This document shows, piece after piece, positions 19,601 to 28,069 of a stretch of DNA of 64,000 nt. The notes under the pieces were generated by a model, which saw only the letters and a program-made list of their open reading frames with translations, was not told the origin of the DNA and did not search any database. The DNA comes from Frankiales bacterium (GTDB lineage Bacteria; Actinomycetota; Actinomycetes; JAFAQI01): positions 16,758 through 80,757 of the forward strand of contig JAICXQ010000004.1 in the NCBI GenBank assembly GCA_025980325.1. The letters are read 5' to 3'. Each line of letters starts with the position of its first letter. Positions within the stretch are counted from its first letter, which is position 1. Made by a program: the position numbers and the translations under genes.

Positions 19601-22541
19601 ACTCGGCGACGTACACCGTGCCGTCGGGCGCGACGTCGAGCCCGAACGGCACGGCGAACGCGACTTGCCGGGCATGGCTGCCGTCGCCGTAACTGCAGAA
19701 CGGACCGTTGGTGCACGCGGCGCCGCCGGCGTAGGTCGCGATGGTGCGCGGCGCGAGCGGGTAACCCCACAGGTCGACGGCCCGAGTGCCGAGGTTCACC
19801 GCGAGCACCCGCCCGGCACTCGTGTTGCCGGCGGTCGTCGTCATCGCGTCGGATATCAGCAGCAGGTCCCGGCGAGTGTCATAGGCAAGAGCAGCCGGTG
19901 CGATGTCGACGTCGTACGCGGGCTTCCCGTCGGCGAGCGGCGCAGCGACCACCGGCGTCACGCCGAGCAGGTTCGAGACCTGGGTGAGCAGTGTCTGCGC
20001 GCGACCGGCGACCAGATAATCCTTGCCGCAGTAGGTGACCGCGAGCACCTGCTGGTCGAGCTGGTCAACGACGAACAACGTGCCGCGATGCGGATCGAGG
20101 GTCATCGCGCCGAGCCCGATGACGATGTCGAGGTAGGTGTTGCAGAAGTCTTCGCAACTGCCCACCGTCGGGAACATCGGCAGGTGCAGCCGTTTCACCG
20201 GATGGCGGTAGACGGTGCCGATGCTGTCGGCACGAACCGGCACTCCTTGCGGCCGCAGCGTGTGCGCGGAGAAGTTGACGTAGCGCACGGCGTCGCCGTC
20301 GGAGATGTAGAGGTTGTCGTACTGGTCGAGCAGCAGGTTCTCGGGATCTTCGAGCACCGCGTCCTGCGGCCGGCCGCCGTCCCCGGCGCCGCGCGCGGGC
20401 GGCTGGCAGTCGAGCGACAGGCCTTGCCAGATCGGCGGCACGGCCGCGCACGATCGCGGCGTGCCGGCCGCGACGCTCACCGTTCCGTCCACGTCGATGC
20501 GCACGACGACGCCGTAGTTGGGAATGGCGGCGTAGGTCACGCCGTGGCTGTCGGTAACCGCGTCGACCGCGTCGCCGAGATCGGCGCCGGTGAGGAACGC
20601 GCGGTTGCGGGTCAGCGCGCCGCCGCTCAGATCCGACGGGCGGACGAGGTCGCCCGCAGCTGCGGATCCGAGACCGCAGTACGCCGCTTGCCTGTCGCCG
20701 GCGAGCACGCTCGTGCGACCGGTCGGCCCGACCTCCACGAGGCGGCTCGCGCCCCAGTCCGACACGACGACGCCTTGGCGCGATGCGGCGGCGCCCATCG
20801 GGTAGTCGAGATCGCTCGCGACGGTCCGGACCGTGCCGGTCGCGGAGATGTCGCGGACCGCGTTGTTGTAGGTGTCGGCGACGAGTAGCCCACCGTGGCC
20901 GTCGGGCGTGAGGTCGCCGTAGAACCAACCGTCGTGGTCCCGTACGTCGAACTGCGCCTTGGTGAGCGGACTTCCGTCGCCGGCATACCCGGGCGCGCCG
21001 CCGCCGAGGCTCACGATCGCGCCGGCCGCGACGTTGGTCCCGTACATCTGCCGGGACGCGCTGCCGGTGTTGAGGCCGAGCAGGTAGACATCGCTGTGGT
21101 CGATGACCCAGACGGTGGGGAAGCCGACGCCGACGCCGCGATAGGTCTCGCTGGACGCGAGCAGCGCGAGCCCGTTCGGGGTGGCAACCATCCCGGCGAT
21201 GAACGGAAGGTGGGCGCTCGCGGCCGGCTCGGCGGGATCACCGGGCGCCGGCGACGGGGTCGTACCGAACGTCGTGTCGGTCAGCGCCGGGCCGGCCGGG
21301 TCGCCGGCGATCGTCCCGACCGTCCCGGCGGCGACCGTGACCTCGTTCTCGGTCCCGGCGTAGAAGGTCACCGCGTGCTTGGAGAGGTTGAGGTAGCGGA
21401 TCAGCGTGGCCGCGACGTAGCCCGGTTGGTCGTTGCCGAAGTGGTGGTCGGCGGGTCCGTCGGCCTGCCCCGATCCGCCGCCGGTGAGGCTCGCGTCGGC
21501 CATGAGCGTCGTACTGGAATCGGCGACGTACAGATTGCCGTCGGCGTCGGCGGTCATCGCGGCGATGTTGTTGAACGCGGCGTTCGCGACCGGGCCGCCG
21601 TCGTTGCGGCTGCCCGGCACTCCGAGCGACCCGGCGACGAACTGGTTGCTGCCGTCGGCGCGCAGCCGGCCGATCGCCGGCGCACCGGCCGGGACGTCGC
21701 GGGCCTGCCAGTCCGCGCCGGCCGGGTGCCCGTCGTCGACGAGCCGGTTGAAGGTGTAGAAGACGCCGCCGGACTGGTCGGGAACGATGCGGACGTCGGT
21801 GCTCTCGATCGTGAAGTAGCCGCGGAACAACCGCCCCTCGAGCGGACCGTTGAGATTGCCGAGTGTGCGGACGGTGCCGTCGGGGTCGAGGGTGCGGATG
21901 TAGACCCCGGATTGCGCGTGCAGGTCGGACCCGACGTCGACCCAGAAGATCCGACCGGCCCGGTCGACGACGACGTTGCCCGGGCTGACCGATGCCTGCC
22001 CGCCCGGCAGGCCGTCGCAGCGACCGCCGAGGACGGTGGTCACGGTGCCGGGGCCGTGGCTGATCTGAGCCGGCGGGTAGAAGACCGACTGCCGGGTCCC
22101 GGCGAGCTTCGGGTCCCACGGATCGGTTGCCGTCGTTGGGTTTGCGCGTTGGTCCTGCCCGGCCGCGGCGGACGACGTACGTCGCAGCAGCGGGTTCGGG
22201 ACCGTGTCGCGGCCGCTGGACTTCGGCTTGAACGGCGTGGGCTCGATCGGCAGCTCGGCGCCCAACTCGGCTTGCGCGTCCGCAGTCGCCGGCAGGTGGC
22301 CGAGGACCGGAACGGCGGTGGGCAGGACGAGATGCCGGCCGTTGCGCAGATCCATGACGAGCTGCCGGTCACCGCTCGTCGCGAGCGACAGGAACGGCGA
22401 GGTCAGCTTCTTCGCGGCCGCGATGCTCGTAGTGCCGAACGCGGCGTGCCAGGCCGGAACCCAGGCGAGCAGGAGGGTGGCGGCAATCGTCGCGCGCAGC
22501 GGTTTGCGCGATCTCGCCCGACTGCTCGAACCGCCGCGCAC
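16686..22541 (-). CDS. Giant secreted NHL-repeat / Asp-box surface protein with C-terminal anchor
   Basis: A protein of about 1951 residues. The GTG at 22541 has GGGGAGG 6 nt upstream; a longer frame to 22625 lacks this. A Sec signal comes first (RKPLRATIAATLLLAWVPAW). Roughly the first half carries many NHL-type beta-propeller repeats (GNVVVDRAGRIFWVD, ADADGNLYVADSS, APDGTVYVAESTNRIRRIG with TVGTIAGD/AGN loops). The second half has sialidase-like Asp boxes (SRDGAHTF, SNRGLSW, STDHGATW). A Pro-rich stretch precedes a C-terminal TM helix and RRRR tail; no convincing LPXTG was seen. It should be a wall- or membrane-anchored binding protein. The ligand is unknown. Confidence 0.8.
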   Translation of the reverse strand: MRGGSSSRARSRKPLRATIAATLLLAWVPAWHAAFGTTSIAAAKKLTSPFLSLATSGDRQLVMDLRNGRHLVLPTAVPVLGHLPATADAQAELGAELPIEPTPFKPKSSGRDTVPNPLLRRTSSAAAGQDQRANPTTATDPWDPKLAGTRQSVFYPPAQISHGPGTVTTVLGGRCDGLPGGQASVSPGNVVVDRAGRIFWVDVGSDLHAQSGVYIRTLDPDGTVRTLGNLNGPLEGRLFRGYFTIESTDVRIVPDQSGGVFYTFNRLVDDGHPAGADWQARDVPAGAPAIGRLRADGSNQFVAGSLGVPGSRNDGGPVANAAFNNIAAMTADADGNLYVADSSTTLMADASLTGGGSGQADGPADHHFGNDQPGYVAATLIRYLNLSKHAVTFYAGTENEVTVAAGTVGTIAGDPAGPALTDTTFGTTPSPAPGDPAEPAASAHLPFIAGMVATPNGLALLASSETYRGVGVGFPTVWVIDHSDVYLLGLNTGSASRQMYGTNVAAGAIVSLGGGAPGYAGDGSPLTKAQFDVRDHDGWFYGDLTPDGHGGLLVADTYNNAVRDISATGTVRTVASDLDYPMGAAASRQGVVVSDWGASRLVEVGPTGRTSVLAGDRQAAYCGLGSAAAGDLVRPSDLSGGALTRNRAFLTGADLGDAVDAVTDSHGVTYAAIPNYGVVVRIDVDGTVSVAAGTPRSCAAVPPIWQGLSLDCQPPARGAGDGGRPQDAVLEDPENLLLDQYDNLYISDGDAVRYVNFSAHTLRPQGVPVRADSIGTVYRHPVKRLHLPMFPTVGSCEDFCNTYLDIVIGLGAMTLDPHRGTLFVVDQLDQQVLAVTYCGKDYLVAGRAQTLLTQVSNLLGVTPVVAAPLADGKPAYDVDIAPAALAYDTRRDLLLISDAMTTTAGNTSAGRVLAVNLGTRAVDLWGYPLAPRTIATYAGGAACTNGPFCSYGDGSHARQVAFAVPFGLDVAPDGTVYVAESTNRIRRIGSDGVVGTIAGNSWDSYDIWGFGSTANAWWYSGGECADGGPATTACFAGLRSLHLDAAGDLIATDTASNRVRRITRAMAAPLRADAVPDRGAGWGFTPAVRLPDFGQETTDPSLTVDSQGNVYVMAPVSAPNQPLSEALNLFFGGSARTMPCAVWTYALDADGRGHDAPAYLGEPDLNGATAPSSRTCSLAASPPGSTPLTPPSGNGDRLVYASGSERAFFVAAPVAAGSSRDGAHTFLSSPSAALTTTAKDDIDTPSVVAIDGDTSAMSFQDTQDSSVDYALSRGGTQYVQLTHVASIGEHDFSSPARITSRPVMAGSNGLVPLFATATDCQPVAGGVVHTCLGSYESATTTIETVATSNRGLSWADPSVVKTLPCRSNGWYTRDAWCFGYHGAPQLAVDASGTAYLVWDDGQHIVLTHSTDHGATWSTPTRVDTGVTAAAYPAIVAGDDGRVAIAFYGSTAVGRDVGTPDHQWWVYLATSTDAASSRPSFVQSLASGTAVHDGTLCQTAGAVCGITTTSGPADAGSGIQVAMDPETGRAILAYSESRGVLDDGSSAGILMSRQCTGPSLLVHVVSRPCSVVPASADSGPARCAPQGTDAAGDASWSGTEQSSLDLRQLGLQVAGGVLTAAVGVSAFSAVPPVGATGSAWTVTWVSRGVHYFLRARSPAVGDPTAPSADPSAPTVSYQWGTIGGPDGEVVAGSGSGHVAGNTLVLTVPAVDVGDPQPGTRLSELAARTDVLTGGVPDGSTGTWTPVDHLSTGVGYDPGLRCADIGVASPLPPIPTPGRDRADVRTHSAPVPVPTITPLPTVNVTPPPILVPAPPIIPSCGLLPPPVPLPTPTRIPPRHHPLRHLFVLPPLVPPFRLDDTGVPDRAVAAVQPPPQAQAEAQAPASQPLSQAVGAGAPNEESEPATGLAFERGWTPTDEAGWLFATATLTMASGAALALGRRRRAGQIATENYP

Positions 22542-22630
22542 GACACCCTCCCCCGGCGGGCCAGACACTGGGATAAGTCTGGACAAGCCAGGGCAAACGG
22601 TAAGCCTCGGATGTACCGGTAGCAAGGTAG

Positions 22631-24025
22631 GTGGGCCCGAGCAGGAAGACGGGCGGCGGCGGCGAAATCCTGTTGGTTGTGGGGGGCACGGTCCGATCCG
22701 CTCGACGACGGCTGCTCGGTGGCGCCGTCGTTGCCGCCGCCGTGGCCCCGTTGACGCCAGGAGTCGGGCCGGTCGCGGCCGCCGCGCAACCGCAGCTCGT
22801 CTGCCAGGCGTTCGGCGTCTCGCCCGCGGCGCAAGCAGGCCTGAGTGCCATGTGCGTGCGTGCCGACATCACCCGCGACAGCCAGACCGGGGAAGAGACG
22901 AGCCGGGTCCTGCACGTCGTCGTCTCGCACGATGGCGGCCGGACATGGACGGCGATGAAGGCGCTCGGGTTGCCGCCGATCCCGTCGGTCGACGCACCGC
23001 CCCCGAACCAGAGCGGCGGCGGATACGTCGAGTCCGAAGGAACCGTTCCCGACGAGGTGATCTATTCCGCCGGGTACGCGCAGGACCACACGGTCTACCT
23101 GTCGGTCTACGGCCAGATCACCGGGCTTTACAAGACCACCGACGATGGCGACACGTGGACGTTCAGCACACCGATCGTCGGCAACGACATCGGCGGCCCG
23201 TTCACGGCTTATGCCGATCCGCGGCCCGGCCCGGCCGGCGCTTCGACGCTGACCGGTGACCCGATCGCGCTCGGCAACCGGACGAAGCCGGACCGCTTCG
23301 ACGGCCCGATGACGACGAGCGAGAACGGCGCGAATCCCGCGTGGTCGCTGCAGTTCGCGTACGCCGCGCGCGCGTACAAGGGAATCCAGCTCGTCGGCGT
23401 CGCCGAGGTCGAGGATCCGCTCGCGTACTTCACCGACATCGCGTCGGTCCGCAGCTGCACGCTGGATCTCGACTGTTCCCGGGTTCTGCACACGTTCCCG
23501 GTGAACAGCGCTCTCGGTCCGCTCGTGCTCGCGGGCGATTTCGGTACGACCGGACGAATGTTCGTCGAGGAATCCACCAACGATTCGCACAAAGGCCTCG
23601 GTTGGCTCGAGTCGACCGACGGTGGCCGCAGCTTCCACGGCTGGTCGCTCGCCGCGAAGGCGGCACGCGACGTCGCGCGGGTGCATGGTGACCGGCCCGA
23701 CATTGCCGTCGTGACGAACCCGCTGCTGCCGAGGGTGGTCGTCGCAGACGTCTTCTACGACACCGCGCGAGGAACGTACGAACGCGACTACGTCAGCCGG
23801 GACGACGGCCGGCAGTGGACGGCGAGCCGCCCGGTGTTGCGAGCCCCAGCCAATTACGAGTGGGTGCGCCGTACGGTGACCCTCGCCCCGAACGGCAGCC
23901 TGTTCGTGCTCGCCCCGGTGTCGCCCGGCGGACCGAGCGCTGCGCAGCAGGACGTCTTCACACCGAAGCAAGCGATGTGGTGCTCGTCCGACTACGGCCG
24001 GACCTGGGGCTTCGCCTGCCGCTAG
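22631..24025 (+). CDS. Secreted Asp-box (BNR/sialidase-like) beta-propeller protein
   Basis: 464 residues from the GTG at 22631; an in-frame GTG at 22679 just before RSARRRLLGG is an alternative and sits nearer the signal peptide. After the signal (cleavage near VAAAA) come at least five Asp-box motifs (SHDGGRTW, TTDDGDTW, STDGGRSF, SRDDGRQW, SSDYGRTW). They mark a sialidase-type propeller. The catalytic Arg triad and Tyr/Glu of true sialidases were not identified, so it may only bind. It is divergent from the giant NHL/Asp-box gene across 89 bp; a CCAGAC/GTCTGG dyad (22561-22582) lies in that gap. Confidence 0.78.
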   Translation: MGPSRKTGGGGEILLVVGGTVRSARRRLLGGAVVAAAVAPLTPGVGPVAAAAQPQLVCQAFGVSPAAQAGLSAMCVRADITRDSQTGEETSRVLHVVVSHDGGRTWTAMKALGLPPIPSVDAPPPNQSGGGYVESEGTVPDEVIYSAGYAQDHTVYLSVYGQITGLYKTTDDGDTWTFSTPIVGNDIGGPFTAYADPRPGPAGASTLTGDPIALGNRTKPDRFDGPMTTSENGANPAWSLQFAYAARAYKGIQLVGVAEVEDPLAYFTDIASVRSCTLDLDCSRVLHTFPVNSALGPLVLAGDFGTTGRMFVEESTNDSHKGLGWLESTDGGRSFHGWSLAAKAARDVARVHGDRPDIAVVTNPLLPRVVVADVFYDTARGTYERDYVSRDDGRQWTASRPVLRAPANYEWVRRTVTLAPNGSLFVLAPVSPGGPSAAQQDVFTPKQAMWCSSDYGRTWGFACR

Positions 24026-24100
24026 GCGTCACGCAGCCGCTTCTGCCAAGTCCTCGTCCGTAGGGGTGGCACGGACCGGTCGGTCGGTTTAGGTTGGGCC

Positions 24101-26908
24101 GTGTCCGCAGACCCGTCCCGGGACCGATCATTCGTCGGGCGGACGGTCGAGCTGGAAAAGTTGAGCGCGCTCGCGCAGCTAGCCGGCTCCGGACGACCGG
24201 CCGCGGCGGTTGTCACCGCTGAGCCGGGTCTGGGCAAGACGCGACTGCTGGCCGAGTTCGCGCGCGGGCTGCAGACGCCCCGGGTCGAGCTACGCGGTTA
24301 CGAGCTGGCGTCGGAGATCCCGTTGAGCGCGGCGGGCGGCTTGCTGCGTGCGCTGTCAGCCGTGCCCGACGAAGGCGAACGGCTCGACGCATTGCTTCTG
24401 GGCGAGGTCGGCGCGGCAGGCCGGGCGCTGGAGACCGTGCGACTGTTCGAGGCGGCGTACCGGTGCACCGCGCTGGCCGGATCGTTGACGGTGATCGTCG
24501 ACGACATTCAGTGGGCCGATACGCAAACGCTCTCGCTGCTGCAGTACGTGCTCGCCGGCGCGCGCTCGGCCGGCTTACGCCTCCTCGTGCTGTGCGCGGG
24601 ACGCCCGTCGGTCCCGACGAACGCGTTCACCTCGGGTCTTCGCGGATTGCTGGAGCCCGAGTGTTTCGAAGACGTCGTGCTGGGACCGCTCGACCAGAAC
24701 GAGGGCATCGATCTCGCCTGCCTGCTCGCGGCGGACCTGGGGCCGGCGGAGGCGCAGCGATTGTGGCGCCGAGCCGAAGGCTCGCCGTTCTGGATGAAGA
24801 CGCTGATCGGCGATCGCTCCGAGTCGCGTCCGTCCGCCCTGATCCGTGTCCGGCTCACCCGCCTCGACAGCGATGCCGCCGAATTGTTCGGACTGCTCGT
24901 CGTCGTCGCGCAACCGCTGCGAATGCAGGACATCATGCAGTTGCTCGACTGGGCCGCGGAACGAGTACGGTCGGCCGAGGCCATGCTCGTCGACCGGGCT
25001 CTCGTGGTTCACGACGCCGGTGGTGTCCGGGTCGCACACGACCTGATCCGGGAGACAGCGCGAGCGGAACTTCCCGACGACGAGCAGCGGCGGCTGCACC
25101 GGTTGCTGGCGTCCTGGCTCGAGGACAACGCCGGTGATGACGTTCGCCAGTTGTTGCGTGCCCTCGAACATCGCGCGGCCGCCGGCCTCGAAGGTACGGA
25201 GCTCGCATTGCGCGTCGCGCGGTCTCCACAACGACGGCTGTTGGGCAGCGACGGGTTGGCGACGGTCGGCGCGTTCGCCGACGCCGCCGGCGCCGGTACG
25301 GACCTGCAACGGGAGGTTGCCGTACTCGCTTCGGAGTTGGGTGAGTGGACCGTCGCGTTCGAACGCTGGGCCGCGTTGGCGGACGGTCCGCGCGAGAAAG
25401 GTGAGCGCACCCGCGCGGCGCTCGCGGCAGCGGCAGCGGCTTTCCGGGCGGGTCGTGCCGCGGACGTCCACGTGTTCGTGGCGAAGGCGCGAGAACAGGC
25501 CGGCGACGATCCCGCGGTCACGATCGAAGCGGACGCCTACGAGGCGCTGTCGCTGCTATGGCTGGAAAACCTGGTGAGCGAAGCCAGGCCGCTCGTCGAC
25601 CGGTCCGCCGCGGTCGCGCAAAGAATGGTCGAGCGCGCCGGTGGCGTCGAGCACCTCACCGACGAGGAATGCGTCGCCTATGTCCAGGCGATGCGAGCCA
25701 AGCTCGACGCGGCGATCCGCCGCGCGGACGCGGACACGGTCGCGAGCTGCGCAGACCTGATCCGCGCCGGCGCGCGGGAACCCGCGGAAGCACTTACCGC
25801 GGCGTCGGACCAGGTGTTCTCCATGCTGCAGTTCGACGGCACGCCGCGGGCCGCCGAGCCGCGCGCCCACCGGCTGCTCGAAGAGGCCCGCCGACGCATG
25901 CTGCCGAGCATCGAGGTCGAGGCGACCCATTGGGTCGGCTGGATCGCGCACCACCGCGGCCGGTTGGACGAGGCCGCCGCGTATATGGATCAGGCCGTCA
26001 CACTGGCGGCGCGGGTCGGTCCGCCGCGGCGGTTCACCATCGCCCAACTGCGAGCCGTGGCGGCCAGTATCGACGCCAGCCGCACCGAGTGGCATCGCAA
26101 TGTCGAGGTGATTGCACAAGCGATCGCGGCCGAGCCCGACCCGCACTTTCGACTGGTGATCAGGCTGCTGCACATCTGGCTCGTCGGCAGGTTCGCCAAG
26201 CCCAGCGCCGCGGATCTGACCGCGCTGCTGCTCCCGATGGCCGACGATGCCGATCGGGCGGGATGTGGTCGTTGCCTGTGGGAGTCGGTCCTGCATGCCG
26301 CCGAGGCACAAGCGCGCGCCGGTGACATTGCCGGTGCGCGGGCATCGCTGGAACGTTGGGATGCGACCCATCCCAGTCCGCGCGGTGGGCCCGCGGCGCG
26401 CCGCCGCTACGTCGCTGCACTGCTGACGATGCATGACGCACCGGCCGACAGCTTGCCGTTGTTCGTCGCGGCCGGTTCCGATGCCGCCGCGGTCGGTTAC
26501 GAGCTGATGCGGTTGTGGGTCGAGATCGACGCGGCACTCGCCGCGTCGCGCGTCGACCGTTCCGCCGGCATCGCACAACTGCGCGCGGCCGCGCGCACGG
26601 CCGAGTCGATCGGGGCGTTGAGCGAGCAGCAACTCGCCGTACAGCAACTGCGTGCACTTGGCGTCCGCACCTGGCGGCGCGGCGGACATGCCACACCGCT
26701 GACCGAGCGCGAGCTGGAGATCGCCAAGCTGGTCGTCGCCGGCCAGTCCAATCCGGAGATCGCCGGCGCGCTGTTCCTGTCCCGCAAAACCGTCGAACGC
26801 CATATCTCGAACATTCTCACCAAAGTCGGCGCCAGGAACCGCACCGAACTTGCGCACCGCCTCAACGACGCATCGAGTGCGCCTGCGGATGCGGGACCTC
26901 CCGGATGA
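24101..26908 (+). CDS. Large ATP-binding LuxR-family (LAL/MalT-like) transcriptional regulator
   Basis: A 935-residue STAND-type regulator. Near the N-terminus are FVGRTVELEKLSAL, Walker A AEPGLGKT (residues ~40-47) and Walker B LTVIVDDIQWAD. A long helical-repeat sensor middle follows, and a LuxR helix-turn-helix ends the protein (TPLTERELEIAKLVVAGQSNPEIAGALF, then LSRKTVERHISNILTKVGARNR). Such proteins hydrolyse ATP on sensing an inducer and activate nearby operons. The three small genes downstream on the same strand are the obvious candidates. GTG at 24101 is the start; no clear Shine-Dalgarno. Confidence 0.92.
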   Translation: MSADPSRDRSFVGRTVELEKLSALAQLAGSGRPAAAVVTAEPGLGKTRLLAEFARGLQTPRVELRGYELASEIPLSAAGGLLRALSAVPDEGERLDALLLGEVGAAGRALETVRLFEAAYRCTALAGSLTVIVDDIQWADTQTLSLLQYVLAGARSAGLRLLVLCAGRPSVPTNAFTSGLRGLLEPECFEDVVLGPLDQNEGIDLACLLAADLGPAEAQRLWRRAEGSPFWMKTLIGDRSESRPSALIRVRLTRLDSDAAELFGLLVVVAQPLRMQDIMQLLDWAAERVRSAEAMLVDRALVVHDAGGVRVAHDLIRETARAELPDDEQRRLHRLLASWLEDNAGDDVRQLLRALEHRAAAGLEGTELALRVARSPQRRLLGSDGLATVGAFADAAGAGTDLQREVAVLASELGEWTVAFERWAALADGPREKGERTRAALAAAAAAFRAGRAADVHVFVAKAREQAGDDPAVTIEADAYEALSLLWLENLVSEARPLVDRSAAVAQRMVERAGGVEHLTDEECVAYVQAMRAKLDAAIRRADADTVASCADLIRAGAREPAEALTAASDQVFSMLQFDGTPRAAEPRAHRLLEEARRRMLPSIEVEATHWVGWIAHHRGRLDEAAAYMDQAVTLAARVGPPRRFTIAQLRAVAASIDASRTEWHRNVEVIAQAIAAEPDPHFRLVIRLLHIWLVGRFAKPSAADLTALLLPMADDADRAGCGRCLWESVLHAAEAQARAGDIAGARASLERWDATHPSPRGGPAARRRYVAALLTMHDAPADSLPLFVAAGSDAAAVGYELMRLWVEIDAALAASRVDRSAGIAQLRAAARTAESIGALSEQQLAVQQLRALGVRTWRRGGHATPLTERELEIAKLVVAGQSNPEIAGALFLSRKTVERHISNILTKVGARNRTELAHRLNDASSAPADAGPPG

Positions 26909-26976
26909 TCGGCATCGCTGCGCAGCCCTAACGTCACCGCCAGCCGGCAACAACCGGCGGATCACGAGGGGGCGCG

Positions 26977-27261
26977 GTGGGGACTCTGGTGTTGCTCGTT
27001 GCCAACGAGGACCCCGCGGCCGAGGTCGGTCCAGCCGTCGCGCAACGACTGGCCGCCCTCGGCGTAACCAGCCTGTCGGTCCTGCGCGACGAGCAGTCGA
27101 CGGCCCTGACGCTGCAGGGATGGGCATTCGACCCGCTTCGTTCTGCTGACGCCGCCGTGGACGCCTTGGCCGCGGGTCGAGCCGGCGTTCGCGTCCTCCG
27201 ACCGGTCCTCGAGTCCGAGATTCACCGTCCCACGACCAGCGCAGAGAGAGGCGCGTCATGA
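26977..27261 (+). CDS. Small cytoplasmic protein of unknown function
   Basis: 94 residues from the GTG at 26977, preceded by GAGGGGG. It has no signal or TM helix (MGTLVLLVANEDPAAEVGPAVAQRLAALGVTSLSVLRDE...). The start resembles an alpha/beta fold with an acidic loop. No family was recognised. The stop overlaps the next gene by ATGA, so the two are co-translated. It lies 68 bp after the LuxR regulator and is probably its target or co-operonic. Confidence 0.7.
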   Translation: MGTLVLLVANEDPAAEVGPAVAQRLAALGVTSLSVLRDEQSTALTLQGWAFDPLRSADAAVDALAAGRAGVRVLRPVLESEIHRPTTSAERGAS

Positions 27262-27662
27262 AACAGCCACTGCTCTTAGCCGCGATCGTCGCGGCTGTCA
27301 CGTTCGCCAACCCGCTCGCGGCGTCGGCCGGCGCACCAGCGGCGACCGTCACGCACTACACCGCGTCGTACTCGTGTCCGTGCTTCGGCCAGTTCACCCT
27401 CAGCGGCGTTCACCTGACCAACAAGAACTTCCCCGGTGTCGACAACGGCCCGTCCTCGACGACCACCACGGGCGGTCGAGACAACTACTCCGGCACCGTC
27501 AGCGAACCGCCGGACGCCCAAGTCGTACTGAACAACGCGAACGCCGGCGAGTGGTGCTCCGACTACGACCAGGCGCGGCCTCTGTGCACGACCGACTGGT
27601 CGGAAACCATCGACCCCGACGGCTCCGTCAGCGGATGGGCCGTCTACCCGGACGGCGCCTGA
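27258..27662 (+). CDS. Small secreted protein, Cys-containing, unknown function
   Basis: 134 residues. The signal peptide is MKQPLLLAAIVAAVTFANPLAASA. The mature part begins GAPAATVTHYTASYSCPCFGQFTLSG and has a Ser/Thr/Asn-rich middle and four cysteines (SCPCF, WCSDY, LCTTDW). The high Asn/Thr/Gly content suggests an all-beta extracellular domain. It is coupled to the preceding 94-residue gene by ATGA and lies upstream of another secreted peptide gene; together they look like an exported set under the LuxR regulator. No homologue was recognised. Confidence 0.72.
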   Translation: MKQPLLLAAIVAAVTFANPLAASAGAPAATVTHYTASYSCPCFGQFTLSGVHLTNKNFPGVDNGPSSTTTTGGRDNYSGTVSEPPDAQVVLNNANAGEWCSDYDQARPLCTTDWSETIDPDGSVSGWAVYPDGA

Positions 27663-27719
27663 CCGCCCGCGAGCGCGAACCAAAGTCCGTCACCAACGAC
27701 AGCAAGAGGAGCGAATGCG

Positions 27720-27977
27720 ATGACCAACACCACACTGGCGAAGATCGCCCTGGCCGTGGCGCTCGGCTTCGGCGGCACGGTACTGGCTGCCAGCCCGGCG
27801 GCCGCGGCGGGCGGGGCGGCTCCCGGCACCGGACTGATCGGCGGCTGCAACATGGTCAAGGATCCGACGATGTTCAGCGTCGCGATGGCGAACGCGTCGG
27901 CGCAAGGCGTCAGCGGAATGTTCGTGGGCGTCGCCGCCTCTGGAGACCCCTTCTGCGAGAAGTCGCTCGGCGGTTGA
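27720..27977 (+). CDS. Small secreted protein, unknown function
   Basis: 85 residues, preceded by AAGAGGAG at good spacing. The signal peptide is MTNTTLAKIALAVALGFGGTVLAASPAAA. The mature ~55 residues hold two cysteines (GGCNMVKD and PFCEKSL) that could form one disulfide, and a small-residue-rich centre (VAMANASAQGVSGMFVGVAASG). It lies 57 bp after the 134-residue secreted protein and is followed directly by a strong terminator, so it closes this transcription unit. Confidence 0.7.
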   Translation: MTNTTLAKIALAVALGFGGTVLAASPAAAAGGAAPGTGLIGGCNMVKDPTMFSVAMANASAQGVSGMFVGVAASGDPFCEKSLGG

Positions 27978-27995
27978 ACAGGTCGGGCTACCGAA

Positions 27996-28040
27996 GTGGC
28001 CCCTCGTCCTTCCGATGTTGACGGAAGGACGGGGGGCCAC
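27996..28040. terminator. Strong bidirectional terminator
   Basis: The arms 27996-28013 and 28023-28040 pair over 18 bp with a single G-T wobble and a 9-nt loop. It sits between two convergent genes, 19 bp past the + strand stop and 30 bp past the - strand stop. Confidence 0.85.
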
Positions 28041-28069
28041 TCGTTGTGACCGCCGTTACGACGTTGCTC

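Noticed and set aside
16686..22622. Long open frames on the plus strand antisense to the giant NHL protein (up to ~600 codons)
   Set aside because: They are Arg/Gly/Ala-rich, lack domains and ribosome sites, and mirror the codon-position GC bias of the minus-strand gene.
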